Shown one piece after another: positions 12,732 to 21,465 of a stretch of 64,000 bases of DNA. Position 1 is the stretch's first letter, and each line of letters starts with the position of its first letter. The notes beneath the pieces were generated by a model. That model worked only from the letters and a program-made list of their open reading frames with translations, did not search any database and was not told the origin of the DNA. Position numbers and translations under genes: made by a program. The DNA is from Clitopilus passeckerianus (lineage: Eukaryota; Basidiomycota; Agaricomycetes; Agaricales; Entolomataceae): NCBI GenBank assembly GCA_944990035.1, contig CALYLX010000098.1:186001-250000 (forward strand), given 5' to 3'.

Positions 12732-12850
12732 TTTTTTTTTTTTTTTTGAATCCACAGGAGACCCCTCCGGGGGTCTCAAAATGTATTTTAGACTAAACAA
12801 AATACACAAAAAATTTCGTTCGCAGTCCCTAGGAGGCAGGCTACACCTAA
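12732..12850 (-). mobile_element. Short SINE-like retroposon with poly(A) tail
   Basis: An insert of about 119 bases lies between perfect 15-base direct repeats. On the plus strand its left edge is an uninterrupted run of T (17 counting the last base of the repeat), so on the minus strand the element ends in a poly(A) tail, the hallmark of retroposition by LINE machinery. Inside is a hairpin with 8-base arms (12758-12765 and 12770-12777, loop TCCG). The other end on the minus strand begins TTAGGTGTAGCC. I could not identify convincing RNA polymerase III A and B boxes, so it may be a SINE, a truncated element or a retrocopy of a small RNA. The perfect repeats and intact tail suggest a recent insertion. 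Confidence 0.75.
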
Positions 12851-12865
12851 ACCGCCGTGGGTGCT
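12851..12865. repeat. Target-site duplication, right copy
   Basis: Perfect second copy of ACCGCCGTGGGTGCT, directly after the insert end CACCTAA. Confidence 0.85.
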
Positions 12866-13811
12866 AATGGCCACAAACACGCAGTCAATCGGATTATTCG
12901 TGACTCTATGTTTTGGTCGAAGGGACAAGACCCGGGAAATTTATAATATAACAAGTTAGTCGAGGTACGGTTGTACGAGGGTAACAGGTGTATGTAGAAG
13001 CCCGAGGTTCATCGTGAAGGGTAATCCCAGCGCGTCAAGGAACGAATATCATGACAATAATCAAAATGAACTAGTCCTAAGGTTAACATCAGTTAATAAT
13101 ATAAAGCTCAATCAGAATGGGGAAACTAGCGGTTACCCGGCAATGGGCCAATGAGTGCGTCCTCGATCTGACTTGATGGTACCGGTAAACCCTCGACTCG
13201 ACTTGTCCTGTAGGGTTTGGTAGGGGCCCGGAAATTCCTGAAGTTATGTCATGCCAAACCACACCGAGGTGCATATATGTGTCATCTTATAAGCAAGCTT
13301 ACCTGAAAAACGATATTTATTTTCTGCTTGCTGTCTGGTGTCTTATGTCTCTCACGTTCTGTCTATGCTATTTCTCTATGTACTACGGTAGTACTACTAC
13401 CACGGCACAAAAATACCTGTGCATGACGGACAGCACCTTGGCAGTACCGATCAGCTAAAATTGATATCTCCACATTCAGATGAGTTGCCGCTGCCCTCCG
13501 ATTGGTTCGAAGCAAATTTATTTTGATCACCGCATCAATTCCACCAATTGAATTGTAGTTCCGAGTACCATAATGCTTCTGACTGGGGACATCCATGTTC
13601 TTGGAGGAAAACAAGCCCTTATTTCGAAGTGATAGACCTGCTTTTGTTCCGTCTCACGATTCATCTACATACCACCTAGCGCCAGGAACTCGCCGTCTGG
13701 TTGGGTACTCTGTAATGGTCTTTCTAACTCCGCGACCAAATTTGCGTCCGAATTGAGGACATTTGCTTCCTTCTGCTGAGCCTGCCTTGTGAGACTGGCC
13801 CCGTGAGAATG

Positions 13812-13817
13812 TATAAA
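13812..13817 (+). promoter_or_regulatory. TATA box of family copy 2
   Basis: TATAAA lies 86 bases before the start codon at 13898. It is preserved although the gene behind it is broken. Confidence 0.6.
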
Positions 13818-13842
13818 GCTGCTGCAGGTCTACTAGAAGTCC

Positions 13843-13868
13843 TCATCGACACCAGTCGTTTCCGAGCT
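13843..13868 (+). promoter_or_regulatory. Leader block shared by copies 2 and 3
   Basis: A roughly 26-base block with the pattern TCATCGACA, AGTCGTTTC and GAGCT recurs at 16899-16924 at a similar distance from TATA box and start codon. It may contain the transcription start or a leader element; more simply it marks recent common descent. Confidence 0.5.
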
Positions 13869-13897
13869 CCTAAACAGTCTCATCCACCTTAACAAAC

Positions 13898-14734
13898 ATG
13901 CCTTCTCTCAATACCCTTTTATCCTCGGCGCTGCTGCCCTCTCTGCCTTTGCTTTCCCCGCCGCTGGATCCTCCAATGGTCTCGTTGCTTGCAACGAAGC
14001 AGTAGCTCCCGTCGCTCGTGCCATCAGGAGATCGCCATTGCGAAGCGTGAGCCTGAGGCTCTCCTCCCTCGCGGTGGCTCTAACCTCCCCGACATCTTTG
14101 CCACCTGCCAGAGTGGCTTGAAAGGCCCACCTCCGTAAATAACTATCTTCTTCGCACTACATAGATAATATCTGACATATAACCGATTGAATAGTCCATA
14201 TTACCGTCCACGGCACTGTTAAGGTCGATGTCACCATCATCGTCGACATCGTTGTCCAGATCAAGCTCCTCATCGAGGCCTGCCTCGCTGACACTGACAA
14301 TATGGCTATCATTGGTCTCGGATTGAATAACATTCTTACCATTCAACTCACCCTCCCCTTTATCATCATTGTCAGGCTCATTGTCGTACGTGGTATTCAG
14401 TTGTGGAAGTACCAAGCAATCTAACCCTACTTTCCCCAGACTGTCACTGCCTGCTTCAAGCTCTGCATCAACGCTTGTGTCTCTGTTGATCTCCACCTCG
14501 TTCTCGATGTTATCGTCCTCACTGGGTAAGTGCTAGTCCCCAGTTTCCTTGGCATTCCATTAACCAGGCCTCTTCCAGTGTTACACTCTCTGCCATCCTC
14601 AGCGTCTTGGTAGCCTCATTCTCGGCCTGTCCGGTCTCCTCATCCTTATCGCCAACTTGACCATCGGCCTCATTGCCGACCTCAAGCTCGTCGGTCTCGT
14701 CAAGGTCTGCGCCTTCCTCAGTATCCACATCTAA
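13898..14734 (+). pseudogene. Secreted hydrophobic family, copy 2 (pseudogene)
   Basis: The order of segments follows copy 3: signal peptide, KRE-containing linker, then V/I/L-rich segments ending in a KVCAFLSI-like terminus and stop at 14732-14734. Translation from the ATG at 13898 fails after eight residues. A one-base loss in the T run near 13920 shifts the frame of the signal peptide. A second shift is needed near 14027, where intron 1 is missing, and a third near 14611 in the last exon, where copy 3 continues ASLILGL. Each frame resumes recognisable homology after the shift, which argues for decay rather than alternative splicing. The TATA box and leader are well preserved, so the damage is probably recent. 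Sequencing error in one homopolymer could explain one shift but hardly all three. Confidence 0.75.
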
Positions 14735-14744
14735 GGATTTAATT

Positions 14745-15533
14745 TTACTGTACTATGGGCACGAAAAGTGCTGTTACAATGCTTGGTGTACAGTATCCGG
14801 ATTCATCGTAACCTATTATGATCTCAATAGAGATTCCTCGGTGTTGGATATCATTTTCCTGCCACTGAAGCGATGGCTGTCGAGTATTGGTAGAAACTAA
14901 CCTACCAAAGCGCCGTGCAACTTGCTTTAGGTAAATAAGCCGTCGGATTGCGCTGCCGACATCTCCTTTCCTCCCGTACATGAACCATTGCGCATGGCAT
15001 GTGGCAGATTGCACCTGTTGAAACGGACCACCCGCAAGATAAGTTACATCCAAAGCTGCTAGGTGGGAACGAGGGCCGGCGTCTGATGCCCGCAAGCGTC
15101 CATTCCCGCACCAGAGAGGATATAATACATTGTCGTCATCCAAGCGTAATGCTTTTCTTTGTTCTTCTTCATCAAGAAGGGGAAATATCGCGATATGTGT
15201 GTTTTTCCAGACGACGAGCAAACAACGAGGCTGACCCGAAGTACCTGGAATAACAAAACTCCACTCAATTAATTGAGATGTCACAACGCAATCAATCGCC
15301 CGAGGCCGTTTGCTTTTCCGAGGGCACTTATGATCATGATCGGATGTCACTGATGTCATGGATTCACAGCGGAGCGTAAAATGTGAGAAACGATTCTTCA
15401 AATCAGAGAACAAGAATGCTCTGCTAGCAATTTGATCCACGCTGAGCATGAAAGCGCTGGCTGGGATGCTGTAGTTGGCGAAGTTCTGGAAGTGACTTGA
15501 AATGTGATATTTACGCAAACAAATTACAGGCAA
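14745..15533 (-). CDS. Unexplained 262-codon open frame
   Basis: This is the longest uninterrupted frame in the 7-18 kb accessory stretch and starts with ATG at 15533. I recognise no family. It contains an acidic and basic segment (LLDEEEQRKALRLDDDN) in its middle and a basic stretch further on, but no signal peptide or membrane helix. It has no introns, unlike most genes here, and its 3' end abuts the copy 2 pseudogene on the opposite strand. A frame of this length could arise by chance in a 64 kb window, so it is reported as a candidate only; it could also be a relic of a transferred or mobile gene. Confidence 0.3.
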   Translation of the reverse strand: MPVICLRKYHISSHFQNFANYSIPASAFMLSVDQIASRAFLFSDLKNRFSHFTLRCESMTSVTSDHDHKCPRKSKRPRAIDCVVTSQLIEWSFVIPGTSGQPRCLLVVWKNTHIAIFPLLDEEEQRKALRLDDDNVLYPLWCGNGRLRASDAGPRSHLAALDVTYLAGGPFQQVQSATCHAQWFMYGRKGDVGSAIRRLIYLKQVARRFGRLVSTNTRQPSLQWQENDIQHRGISIEIIIGYDESGYCTPSIVTALFVPIVQ

Positions 15534-16866
15534 CTTCAGGCCTTCAGGGAGTAGGTGTATTTCCCTTCAAAGAAGAATCACATCCCGAAATGTGCATCCA
15601 CTCTCATCCGACAAGCTTTACGTACGTACCTGCGTCCTATCGGACAATTTAGAAGAAGCTTCAGCGCGTCAGCGCCTGCCATTACCGTAAGATCGATCTT
15701 CAGCAGGCGACTTGGCCTACATCATACAGACGGTTGTTAGCGTCCCGTTCAAGGCTTCAAAGCACGGGGGTGGAGCTATGTCAAGATTCAGCATGTTCGT
15801 TTCTTCGACCATGGGTATGTTGACTTGTCATTCCATCCTCTTCCAGCCATGTCAATTGACTTCCGGGGCCTGAGTTTGACAAGTCTGTCAAACGATACTG
15901 ACCGTGTTTGATCACTCGCACCGTAATTTCATTCACCTGCGGGTCATTGTGGGGTGAGCAATATTACTCCTGAGAAGCGCTTCCGCCACTGGGAAACATC
16001 ACCCACAGATTTGCGTTGGGACGGGATCAGGTCGATTCAGAGCCACCACCATTTTAATGATTGGTTGACGAGTGGAATCAAGCTCATAGACACGCTGTTT
16101 GCACTTTCCGTGAAGATATATCTCTGATTTCGGAGGAAGAGGTACAGGCCCTAGATGTTTTTTTGCGGCCAGAGTGCTGTTTTTCCAAGCAGAAGCAGAA
16201 GCTTGAAATCGGGCAGAACTGTGCGAACTGCCCAGTTTCGGCACACAATGTTGACCCGTGTCCCACTTAGTCAGCGGGGTCGGCTTTGACATGGTTTGAC
16301 TCGGACCAACCATTCAAGGGAAGTGCCTTGAGGCCTCACCCTGCCCCTTGTATTCTTTGGCCACTCCGCTGCTTTCCTGAGCTGTGGAGAATTATTTCTG
16401 ACATATCTTCGAACGACTTGCTCCATCGTCTATAATGCGGAAGCGAACACGGGATTTACTTCGAATTTGCGGACCTTGTAACTTCGTGAAGTGCGAAAGG
16501 CCGTTCGCTGCATGGTTTTCCTCGAGCATTCAAAATTTCGTTCCTTCATGGCGATCATCAGCCGTGCGTCTGGTTCCCCGGGTACAAGGTATGCGATGCA
16601 GCCTTGGCCTTCTCTGTCACATCGCAGACAGATTGTGATCTAATCATGTAGCAGAATGCAGAAAACATAACACTCTTGATGCGCCCTAACGGCGAGTAAT
16701 TGAATGAAGACGTCAGACTTATTCAAATTAAAAGACACATCATGCTTGTTCCTGTCAAACGGCTTTTTTAGCTCCACAACCTGTGTGCTCATCGCTACAG
16801 TCCCCGGAATCTATTTTTCTGTTATGTTTTTTCGAGAAACCGCGATTCAAGCCTGCTTTGGAGGGG

Positions 16867-16872
16867 TATAAA
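16867..16872 (+). promoter_or_regulatory. TATA box of family copy 3
   Basis: TATAAA in a G-rich context, 95 bases upstream of the start codon at 16962. Confidence 0.65.
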
Positions 16873-16898
16873 GGGGCTGGGGTATCTGGCCTCAAATC

Positions 16899-16924
16899 TC
16901 ATCGACAACTAGTCGTTTCTGAGC
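16899..16924 (+). promoter_or_regulatory. Leader block shared by copies 2 and 3
   Basis: Second occurrence of the block described at 13843-13868, with the same order of sub-blocks. Confidence 0.5.
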
Positions 16925-16961
16925 TTGTGAACTCTCTCACTTCAGACCTCTCAGCCTCATC

Positions 16962-17875
16962 ATGCCTTCTCTCAAGTCCCTCTTCGTTCTCGGCGTTGCC
17001 GCCCTCTCTGCCTTCGCCATGCCCGCTGCTAGCGGTGGTGATGCTCTTGCTGCTCGCAGCGAGGCCGTTGCTGTTGTTGCCCGCGACATCGCTGTCCCCC
17101 GCGTTGCTGGTGGGTATCCCGCTTGGCTTCTGTCGATCTTCCGATACTGATTTTGATTTTAATTTCAGAGGTTATGAAGCGTGAACCCGAGGTCATTGCC
17201 CGCGCAGACGACAATCTGCCTGCCATCTTCAAAACCGCCCAGTCTGGCGTTGATGCTTGCAAGCAGCAACTCCGTGAGTACCACTATCCATAGTCTGTTG
17301 ATCTTAGCTAAGTTGGATTTCTTTCAGTTGACCTCACCGTCAATGGCACCGTCAAGGTTGACGTTAAGGTCCTCGTTGAAATCATCATCAAGATCAAGGT
17401 TATCCTCGAAACCTGCCTCGCCTCCATCAAGGCTATTGTCCACCTCGGCTTGAACGTCATCCTCACCATCCAGCTCACGGTTTTCTTGAGCGTGATCGTC
17501 AAGCTCATGGTCGTAAGTACCCTTTCCTTGCTTCAAGCACTCTCTCGGTCTTAACCATTCCGTGCAGTCCATCACTGCTTGCCTCAAGCTCTGCATCAAC
17601 GCTTGCGTTTCCGTCGACCTCCACCTCGTCCTCGATGCCTGCGCTCAGATCGAGTACGTATTTCGAATTTTCGTGCCCGTCGAACAAACAAGCTGACCTC
17701 TCCTTTCTCTTCATCCAGTGTTGCTCTCGTCGCTGTCCTCAACATCCTCGCCAGCCTCATTCTCGGCCTTGCTGGCCTCCTCATCGTTGTCGTCAACTTG
17801 ACCGTTGGCCTCGTCGCCGACCTCAAGCTCGTCGCCCTCGTCAAGGTCTGCGCCTTCCTCGGCATCTCTATCTAA
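16962..17875 (+). CDS. Secreted hydrophobic family protein, copy 3 (intact)
   Basis: Function unknown; I know no named domain for it. Five exons join in frame (16962-17109, 17169-17273, 17328-17512, 17568-17653, 17719-17875) into 226 residues. Residues 1-20 are a signal peptide with alanine-rich cleavage region. Residues about 25-85 form a charged linker with KRE and two basic-acidic steps, possibly a propeptide cut after KR. From about residue 85 to the end nearly every second residue is V, I or L, interleaved with K, D, T or N (for example VKVDVKVLVEIIIKIKVIL), then more purely hydrophobic segments with five to six cysteines (TACLKLCINAC, DACAQ, KVCAF). This could be membrane-inserting, or an amphipathic surface-active protein. 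Strong TATA box and clean splice sites suggest high expression. It is the reference copy of a three-member local family. Confidence 0.85.
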
Positions 17876-18705
17876 GCAGCCACATTTTCTGGCCGTTCGG
17901 CCTCGAGAGTTTCGCAGCTCGGTGAACGAATTTATGACTTAAAATGGACCTCGGTATATACAGGTTATGTGTTGTAAATTCTACATTGATCCTGTTTGTT
18001 GTCGATATCCATTCTTTCCATCCAATCAAATCTATTTTGAACTTTTCCTCGCCCAGATCGTTGTCAGTGTTAAGTCGCCGGCCCCAATTTGATTTTGCTT
18101 AAAGCCGTCGAAATCTTTATTGGTTGGTTGATCCGCAGCTTAGAGACCATTAGCCCGAGGGCCATCATGTATCATGTGGTATGCTCCATATGCCTTCGAC
18201 TCCTTTGAATTGAACAACTTGAACAGAAATCACCCTGGTCCATTGCCTGAGATGGCACCCATAGTGAGGACGTTATCGATTTTACACTCTAATAGGACCT
18301 ACTCGACTCGCCTCCATCATCAAACGATGCGAATCTTGGTGGGTAATCGTACATTATATGTTCGTTAGAAATGTTGCCAAATTAATACGCGATATCGACT
18401 GGATTGGCACACTCGGCTTCAGATTTGTCCCGTTCATCTTTCAAGCGGAGCCTGTATTCAGCTCTGGTAGGCAGTTGTTTTCCACGATCTTCCCAAAGAT
18501 AGTCCCAAAATAGACACGAGACCCACGTTATTAGCATTTGTCAGTGGGCTTGGCACACCGGTTTGCAACATTCGCCGTCATCTGTGTTCCAATATCTGGC
18601 AAGCCTCGAGGCCACACCTTTGAGACCTCTGGAAACGATAAATACGGGGCTTTATCCTTTGCGATTTGTTCAGTCTCATCCCATAACCACGACAGTTTAA
18701 CAAGT
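17876..18705. other. Spacer, 3' flank of copy 3 and promoter of kinase
   Basis: No coding signal was recognised in these 830 bases. The region should hold the 3' UTR of copy 3 and the kinase promoter. Confidence 0.5.
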
Positions 18706-20927
18706 ATGAAACTTTCGTTAACCGACACGCTTTTGCCCCAACCGCCAAGTTTCATTAAAAAGAAGTCCTATGAGATCCAAGAAGTTCTAGGCACCGGGAC
18801 GTTTGGCAAAGTAGTGGTGCGTGCTGGTGCTGCGCAAAGCGCGAACCGGTTATTCTTCTTTTGTGTGACAGGATGTGCTCAATCTTGATCTGCTTGATGC
18901 TTCTTTTAGAGAGCAACCTGGCACGTACCCCCGGAACAGATTGGGGTCGCTCAACGAGGTGCAGCGGCGGAGACATTCGACGAGCCAACAACTAGTAATG
19001 GAAAATCGACCCAATCGAAGCCAATAACGGTTCCTAATCACTCGAATGGCGGAAGTGGGAAGAGTGGAGCGAGTCATACAGGCGTCGCCTCGGCCAGCAA
19101 CAAGGGTATCCAGGCCGATAGCGGGATGAGGCAGGATGTTGCATTGAAGATCATTCCAAAAAAGAAGGTCAAGGGGAACGAGGCGAGCGTTTGGGGCGAA
19201 ATGGACGTCTTGAAGGGTCTTGACCATCCTAATATCGTATGCTCGCCATATCGCTCACTAATGCCGCGTTGTCTGACCCATGCATAAACAGGTCAAGTTC
19301 TATGAGTGGTTCGAGTCACGGTCGAAATACTACCTATCTTTCGAGCTTGCTGTTGGCGGTGAGCTATTTGAACGAATTGTCAAGAAGGGCAAGTTTACTG
19401 AACAAGACGCTGTCGGAGTCGTCCGGTACTTCATTTACTTCATCTTCGGACAAGCAGCTGACGAGGGCTTAGGTCGATTCTTTCTGGTGTTAAATACTTG
19501 CACGAACATGACATCGTGCATCGTGATCTCAAGTAGGTTTCCCAGATGTATCAAGTTTTCCTCGTCTCATTGCTATGTCTACAGGCCAGAAAACATTCTT
19601 TACCGAACCAAAGACCCAGAATCTGACATTGTCATTGCTGACTTCGGAATGTACGTCGAACCCTTTTTCATCCCTTGGCCAAATCTTAAGTCTCTTGCAG
19701 TGCGAAACATTTACACACTCCAGACGAGCAACTGCAATCTGTTGCAGGGTCGTTCGGATACGTAGCCCCGGAAGTCCTCAATAAAGAAGGTCACGGAAAA
19801 GCAGTTGATATCTGGTCTACAGGGTCAGTTTCGCCATTACTACCTGAGAACCTTGACTAACGCCCGTGTAGCATCATAACATATGTACTGCTCTGCGGCT
19901 ATTCGCCATTCAGGTCTGAAGACGTTAAAGTCCTGATCAAGGAGACGACGGAAGCAAGGATCGAGTTCCACGATAAATATTGGCGGAAGGTCTCAGATGA
20001 AGGTAAGAGCCGTCATCAACATCAAGACGAGCTGATACTCACAAATATACAGCCAAGGATTTCATTCGACAACTCTTGCACCCAGACCCCGCCAAGCGTC
20101 CCACAGCAGTTGAAGCACTTGCAGACCCAGTACGCTTCCGTTTGCAACATTTCCTGAAACCAGATTCTGACATACTCTTCCTTCAGTGGCTAACCACACA
20201 CGACCCCTCAGTCGAACACGATCTCGGTGAAGGTCTTCGTGAACACTTCAACCCGCGTGCCAAATGGCGTTCTGCTATTGCATCTGCTCGGGCCATCGGC
20301 CGCCTCAACTCTTTCGCCCGGTCTGCATCCAACCAAAGCGCCAACAGCAGCAACGGCGTTGCAACACCCGAAAGTGGAGGCTGGAAAGGCGGAGGCAATG
20401 TGTTGGATTCGGATGATGATGATGATGATGATGTCGTTGCTGCTGAGAAGGAGGTGTTAAAGGTCCCAGCGCGCCCAGAAATTGGGAGATTGTCGAGTCA
20501 TCCGGAGGGGGAGGAACATGATGGGCATGGTCACAAGGACGGAGAGAAGGCACCTGACACGTTGTTGGACCTACCCGCCCATCATGCTGGTGTCAAGGAA
20601 GCTAGGTATCCTATATCGCAGGCCAACTTCTCAGCCTCACACGGTGACGATAACCCACTCGTTGTCGTCGACGAACCAGAAGCTGTTGAGGACGAACATG
20701 ACGCGCCCACCCCACAACATCACGAGCACGAAGAGGAGGACCAAACGTGGATGATGCCTGGCTCGTTTGATGGTTTTGGGCAGGCGTCAAACGGAGGAGC
20801 TAGGAAGTATCCTAGGGCACCTGGTTATGGTCAAGGTCAGGCTGGGGACCAGGAAGGCCAGCAACAGGGACAGGTGCACCATGGAGGATGGTTGGATATG
20901 TTCAAGAAGCTACATGTTTCCAAGTGA
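18706..20927 (+). CDS. CaMK-type serine/threonine protein kinase
   Basis: The kinase domain order is complete: glycine loop [10 protein letters not shown] near residue 30, lysine in [19 protein letters not shown] catalytic loop, DFG magnesium site, FGYVAPEVL activation-segment end, [19 protein letters not shown] and a final [14 protein letters not shown]. This pattern matches fungal calmodulin-dependent kinase I-like enzymes. Between the glycine loop and the VALK strand lies an insert of about 70 polar residues, unusual for the family. After the kinase domain a regulatory tail starts with [21 protein letters not shown], a likely basic amphipathic autoinhibitory and calmodulin-binding helix, followed by a long disordered acidic and glutamine-rich tail with an aspartate run from (GAT)7. 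The start at 18706 is the first ATG in frame with the glycine loop. Introns are short; the one near 20130 is a multiple of three, so its retention would not shift the frame, but removing it restores DPWLTTH. Confidence 0.9.
20412..20432 (+). repeat. (GAT)7 coding microsatellite
   Basis: Seven GAT codons inside the kinase tail encode an aspartate run; such tracts vary in length between strains. Confidence 0.85.
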
Positions 20928-21465
20928 AGGTCGAGATTCCAATTTTATGACCAGCCTCTCGTTTCTATTCGTAATTTACGACTTGTTTATCTGCCCCTTG
21001 CATCTTTTTAATCTTTCTTTTATTCTTCCTGTTTAATGACCCGTGACGACTTCTCCTTTGCTTTGTAACTTATATCTTCCATATTGTACACTGCCTTTTC
21101 ATTTTACGCTTGTTGTAGTCTGCGCATGTTTATGACAGACTCAGCTCCTTTTACATATCTCTCAACGCCCTCCACCGCGTAGAACTAGAACAAGTACTTG
21201 GATAGGTAAAGACCCAGAGATACCCTCTTGCATCAAACGCAACGCCAGACCATCCACATCGTTTCCTGTGGGTTGTCCCGTAATCAGATCGACATCGCTG
21301 CATTGTTCAGCACACCAGCAGAAACTGAAAGAAGATACTAAACCACCCTTATTTCTGGCACAAAAGGTTGTGTGACAAATACCAACGAATGCACTGCCTT
21401 CCACTCCACGAGCGAAGGAAAACAATTATATTTATTGGAGGTTCATTGTATGGAAGTTATCGTGA
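20928..21465. other. Convergent 3' flank between kinase and GMC oxidoreductase
   Basis: T-rich sequence after the kinase stop looks like 3' UTR. A minus-strand frame at 21162-21425 (87 codons) has no recognisable content and sits where both 3' UTRs should be, so it is not called as a gene. Confidence 0.5.

Larger units (their letters stand above)
11684..13897. other. Spacer between family copies 1 and 2, with a retroposon
   Basis: No gene was recognised in these 2.2 kb. The stretch contains an (AATT)4 run and the small poly(A)-tailed insertion at 12732-12850, both listed separately. The last 90 bases are the promoter and leader of copy 2. Confidence 0.55.
14735..16961. other. Spacer between family copies 2 and 3
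   Basis: Apart from the unexplained 262-codon minus-strand frame at 14745-15533, listed separately, nothing coding was recognised. The final 100 bases are the TATA box and leader of copy 3. Confidence 0.5.

Noticed and set aside
20370..20553. Histidine-rich minus-strand frame opposite the kinase tail
   Set aside because: It is the antisense of the (GAT)7 tract and neighbouring kinase codons.
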